Positions 61,088-64,000 of a stretch of DNA of 64,000 nucleotides are shown here, piece by piece. Source of the stretch: CBDEGK01 sp965237855. GTDB lineage: Bacteria > Pseudomonadota > Gammaproteobacteria > Pseudomonadales > Halieaceae. Made by a program: the position numbers and the translations under genes. Below the pieces are notes generated by a model that was not told where the DNA came from, made no database searches, and was given only the letters and a program-made list of their open reading frames with translations. The DNA lies in the NCBI GenBank assembly GCA_965237855.1, contig CBDEGK010000003.1, positions 310,001 to 374,000 of the forward strand, written 5' to 3'. Positions within the stretch are counted from its first letter, which is position 1; each line of letters begins with the position of its first letter.

Positions 61088-62110
61088 ATGTTGAATCAGG
61101 AGCAATTAGTGGACATACACGTTTTACATCGACAAGGGACGAGCATCCGCAGTATCGCCAAAGAAATGAACCTATCACGCAATACCGTACGTCGTTATCT
61201 GCGCGATGCTGCCAAAACACCTCGCTATTCTCAGCGCGAGAAAAGGCCGTCTAAACTGGACTCGTTCAAACCCTATTTAGGAGAGCGTATCGAGGCAGCG
61301 AAACCCTATTGGATACCGGCGACAGTCTTGTTTCGAGAGATTCTGGCGCGAGGCTACCAAGGCAAAGAAGGTATTCTGAGAGATTATCTCCGACAATTTA
61401 AGCCGAAGGCGAAAGATCCAGTCGTTCGCTTTGAGACACCGCCTGGCCAGCAGTTACAGGTAGATTTCACGACGATTCGGCGAGGCAGAAATAGGCTTAA
61501 GGCCTTCGTTGCCACCCTGGGATACAGTCGAGCAACCTACGTACGATTCAGTCAATACGAACGGCAGGAGGATTGGTTAGCGGGTATTGAAGGTGCGTTA
61601 CACTACTTTGGAGGCGTGCCTGAGGAACTGCTATTCGATAATGCCAAGTGCATCATGATTGAGCGAGACGCCTTTGGTGCCGGGAAACATCGGTGGAACG
61701 CCAGTTTGTTGAACATGGCTCGTGATAATGGTTTTAGATTGCGCGCCTGTCGGCCCTACCGTGCTAAGACCAAGGGCAAAGTCGAGCGATTCAACGGTTA
61801 TCTTAAAGGTAGTTTTATCACACCACTGGCCGCGTCACTGAAGCAATCCGGGCTGGCGCTGGACGTGGAGGTAGCCAATGGGCAGGTGGGTCATTGGCTC
61901 GCTGACATTGCACATCAGCGAATTCACGGGACAACAGGCCAAAAGCCGCAGGTATTGCTCGATCATGAGCGATTAAGCCTCATGCCGCTGCCTTTGGCGC
62001 AGCGCTTGGTGGCTCAGGACAAACCGCGAAGCAATGCCCAGGCACTCCCGATCGAAAGTCTCCAGCATCCGCTGAGTACCTATGACCAGCTGCTGGGAGT
62101 TGCTGTATGA
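61088..62110 (+). CDS. istA: IS21-family transposase IstA
   Basis: This 340-residue transposase has an N-terminal helix-turn-helix (SIRSIAKEMNLSRNTVRRYL), an RNase-H-like DDE core with QLQVDFTTIRRGRNR, ELLFDNAKCIMI and GKVERFNGYLKGSF, and a C-terminal dimer or end-binding part. It cuts and joins the IS ends. It is shorter than some IstA proteins but appears complete. IstB overlaps it by four bases (ATGA). Confidence 0.92.
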   Translation: MLNQEQLVDIHVLHRQGTSIRSIAKEMNLSRNTVRRYLRDAAKTPRYSQREKRPSKLDSFKPYLGERIEAAKPYWIPATVLFREILARGYQGKEGILRDYLRQFKPKAKDPVVRFETPPGQQLQVDFTTIRRGRNRLKAFVATLGYSRATYVRFSQYERQEDWLAGIEGALHYFGGVPEELLFDNAKCIMIERDAFGAGKHRWNASLLNMARDNGFRLRACRPYRAKTKGKVERFNGYLKGSFITPLAASLKQSGLALDVEVANGQVGHWLADIAHQRIHGTTGQKPQVLLDHERLSLMPLPLAQRLVAQDKPRSNAQALPIESLQHPLSTYDQLLGVAV

Positions 62111-62892
62111 ACCTGCAGATGGAAAGAGTGCAGCAAGCCTGCGAAGTGCTTAAACTCGGTGCTGTGGCATTGGAATGGTCCGCTATCGCTGACAGGGCCT
62201 CCGGTGACGAGTCATCACTGGCTGACTTTCTTGAGCAGCTACTGCGGGTTGAGATAGACGCCAGGATGCTCCGCACCCGCGAGACTTTGCTGAGGTTTGC
62301 AGGGTTGCCGTCCGTCAAGCGTTTTGAAGACTATGACTTCAAGTTCGCCACCGGTGCACCGCGCAGGCAACTCCAGGAATTAACCAGTTTGGCCTTCATC
62401 GAGCGTGCAGAGAATATCGTGCTGCTTGGACCCAGTGGTGTCGGTAAAAGCCACCTGGCGATCAGCCTGGCATACCAGGCGGTCATGAATGGGATCAAAA
62501 CACGCTTCATTACGGCGGCGGATCTCATGCTGCAACTGGCCACCGCAAAAAAGCAGGACCGACTAGAGTCTTACCTCAAACGAAGTATCCAGGCACCTAA
62601 GTTGCTCATAATTGATGAAATAGGTTATCTGCCATTTGGCCGGGAAGAAGCCAATCTGTTTTTTAATGTCATTGCTAAACGTTATGAGCAAAGCAGTGTC
62701 ATTGTGACCAGCAACTTGCCATTCTCGCAATGGTCTACTGCGTTTGCTGATGATCAGACCTTAACCGCGGCTTTACTCGACAGATTGTTACACCATGCAC
62801 ATATCGTCCAGATATCGGGGAGCAGCTACCGACTCAAGGGAAAGAAAGCGGCCGGTATCGTCCCGGCAGCAAGCCAATCATTGGTTAAATAA
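62107..62892 (+). CDS. istB: IS21-family helper ATPase IstB
   Basis: This 261-residue AAA+ protein has a Walker A motif NIVLLGPSGVGKSHLAISLA, Walker B LLIIDEIGYLPFGREEANLF, and sensor region SSVIVTSNLPFSQWSTAF. It selects target DNA and stimulates IstA. It is coupled to istA by an ATGA overlap. Both genes look intact, so the element could still be active. Confidence 0.93.
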   Translation: MNLQMERVQQACEVLKLGAVALEWSAIADRASGDESSLADFLEQLLRVEIDARMLRTRETLLRFAGLPSVKRFEDYDFKFATGAPRRQLQELTSLAFIERAENIVLLGPSGVGKSHLAISLAYQAVMNGIKTRFITAADLMLQLATAKKQDRLESYLKRSIQAPKLLIIDEIGYLPFGREEANLFFNVIAKRYEQSSVIVTSNLPFSQWSTAFADDQTLTAALLDRLLHHAHIVQISGSSYRLKGKKAAGIVPAASQSLVK

Positions 62893-62975
62893 CGGAAAGA
62901 AAACGCTGAGGGTGGGTCAATTTTAAATTGCTGATTAGCACGGCAAGGTGGGTCAGATTTGGACTGCTGTTGACA

Positions 62976-64000
62976 GGTAGCGGCTGGATACGTCGTAGGA
63001 CTCCTGCGGGTCGTTCTCCAAGTCGAACAACCAGGGGCCCTTATTCTGCTTCATATCAAAACTCTCGGTGAGAGCCGTTGCGCGGACACCGTGGCGGCGA
63101 CGATATTTAAAGCGGCCGTCTCGCACAGCATCGACAATAGTTCCCGTTTGCGCAAAGTAAAACAGGGGGCGATCCGGCAGCGTACCGACATCCAGCAGCA
63201 GTGCTGAAATATTTGCACCGTCAATCAGGCGGTCATCGGGCTGCGGTATATGCAACAGGCGCAAGATGGTGGGGAAAAGGTCCACCCCAGATATCGGTGT
63301 GCTGTTACGCACTCCTGGGGTGACCCGCCCGGGCCACTGCACAATAAACGGCACCCGCTGCCCGCCTTCCCAGGTTTGATTCTTGCGACCGCGAACAAAG
63401 CCGGGATTACCCTGATACCAGGGCCCATTGTCGCTGGTGAAGATAATCAGCGTGTGGTCGGTAAAACCTTTGCTGTCCAGTGCCTGCAGCAACGCGCCAA
63501 TACTGTGATCAATATCTTCGACCACGTCGCCGTACAGCCCCGCATCCGATTTACCGGCCTGTTCGGGGGAACTGTAAAGCGGGATATGGGGAAAATTGTG
63601 CGCGTAGTAGAGGAAGAACGGCGTGCTGGCATCCTGCTGCTCAATGAAGCTCAGCACCTCCCGGGTATACAAACCATTCATGCGAGTTTGATCCAGCTCG
63701 GCCGGTTCTTCGATGTCATTGTTGCGATACAGCGGAAACGGCGCCATGTCATTGGAGTAGTGTGAGCCGTAGTAGCTATCAAATCCGAAATCATTGGGCA
63801 GCGAGGGCGCAATGTCTCCCATATGCCATTTCCCCACCATGCCGGTGTTATAACCCACCGCTTTGAGCACATCAGACAACATGATTTCTTCGGCGGGAAT
63901 ACGGGTATGCACACCGGCCACCTTCTGCCCGTTGGAAATCAGGTGCCCCTCGGGAAAAACCACATGTCCCAGACCGGCCCGGGGTGGATAGCGACCGGTC
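62976..64000 (-). pseudogene. Sulfatase gene, main part, interrupted by IS21 and running off the right edge
   Basis: The minus-strand frame is open from base 64000 (reading TGRYPPRAGLGHVVFPEGH) to the IS boundary, and codes for a sulfatase: YNTGMVGKWHMGDIAPSLPN, FFLYYAHNFPHIPLYSS, LIIFTSDNGPWYQG and SGVDLFPTILRLLHIP. The active-site region and start lie outside the window. In the interrupted allele the frame runs into the IS and stops at 62953. The lost end is the fragment at 60888-60982. It was the first visible gene of the sulfatase operon, so downstream genes may suffer polarity. Confidence 0.9.

Larger units (their letters stand above)
60983..62975 (+). mobile_element. IS21-family insertion sequence, 1993 bp, with 6-bp target duplication
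   Basis: The element carries istA and istB. Its ends are imperfect inverted repeats: the left (60983-61009) begins TGTCACCAGCAG and the right (complement of 62949-62975) begins TGTCAACAGCAG, matching at 23 of 27 positions. An internal pair of 20-base repeats (61017-61036, 62911-62930) matches 19 of 20, as is usual for IS21 ends. The host sequence GGTAGC is duplicated at 60977-60982 and 62976-62981. It has split a sulfatase gene and lies against the direction of the operon. Confidence 0.92.

Noticed and set aside
60989..62969. IS boundary placed at CAGCAG/CTGCTG or at TGTAAAAC
   Set aside because: Those limits give no direct target duplication; ends at TGTCA give a perfect GGTAGC duplication and restore the sulfatase frame.
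1..64000. CRISPR arrays, tRNA or rRNA genes, prophage modules
   Set aside because: No regularly spaced repeats, cloverleaf-like or rRNA-like sequences, or phage structural genes were seen by reading; a covariance-model scan was not possible.

Overview
The window reads as chromosomal DNA of a marine-type gammaproteobacterium, probably of the Halieaceae/Spongiibacteraceae/Cellvibrionaceae kind. This is inferred from gene content: three TonB-dependent receptor genes, FadL-like and other outer-membrane barrels, steroid/aromatic-type acyl-CoA genes, flavin-dependent luciferase-like enzymes, and sulfatase/DUF3604 modules. No rRNA, tRNA or CRISPR array was seen. Genes are tightly packed, and no stretch longer than about 300 bases lacks a gene or mobile element.

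Region by region. (1) 1-4021, minus strand: a luciferase-like oxidoreductase, a DUF3604 protein running off the left edge, and a TonB receptor. A palindromic repeat lies between them, and a second copy lies at 4173-4219. (2) 4232-12186: two divergent operons with an alcohol dehydrogenase, two ThuA-like proteins, an SDR, an acyl-CoA dehydrogenase and the E1alpha/E1beta/E2 genes of a 2-oxoacid dehydrogenase complex. (3) 12271-17457: a DUF3313 protein, a FadL-like porin, an orphan periplasmic binding protein and a CBM9/DUF5916 protein. (4) 17528-25280: a Rieske oxygenase, thiolase/DUF35 pair, reductase and PPOX operon containing a broken CoA-ligase, facing SnoaL, two tandem outer-membrane barrels and an ABM monooxygenase. 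(5) 25399-35111: a TonB receptor, a molybdopterin enzyme with an overlapping LLM gene and a TetR regulator, a second acyl-CoA dehydrogenase, a serine hydrolase between 25-bp direct repeats, and an SDR lacking the catalytic Tyr. (6) 35115-38424: a tight six-gene minus-strand operon whose second gene is a selenoprotein, a carboxymuconolactone-decarboxylase-like protein with a C-x-x-U motif and a SECIS-like hairpin. (7) 38531-53741: an ion channel-like protein, hexuronate genes (uxaC, a uxuB-like gene, a KDG kinase-like gene), then desaturase, dehydratase, sirtuin, pyruvate kinase and small enzymes. (8) 53877-64000: a TonB receptor gene with an internal stop, then a minus-strand operon (sulfatase, sulfatase, DUF3604, membrane-anchored ThuA) whose first gene is split by an IS21-family element with a 6-bp target duplication.

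How it fits together. Regions 2, 4 and 5 look like one or more linked catabolic pathways for a hydrophobic or polycyclic substrate. Uptake would be by TonB receptors and FadL, and breakdown by CoA activation, acyl-CoA dehydrogenation, thiolase/aldolase cleavage and 2-oxoacid decarboxylation. A short motif, ACARTCA-N4-TGnTTnT beside A/T tracts, recurs upstream of most of these operons and may mark a regulon. Regions 7 and 8 look like sugar-acid and sulfated-glycan use. A GntR/FadR-type palindrome is shared between the uxaC/kdgK promoter region and the damaged TonB receptor gene. Several genes here are decaying (ligase, receptor, sulfatase), so part of this accessory content may be under relaxed selection.
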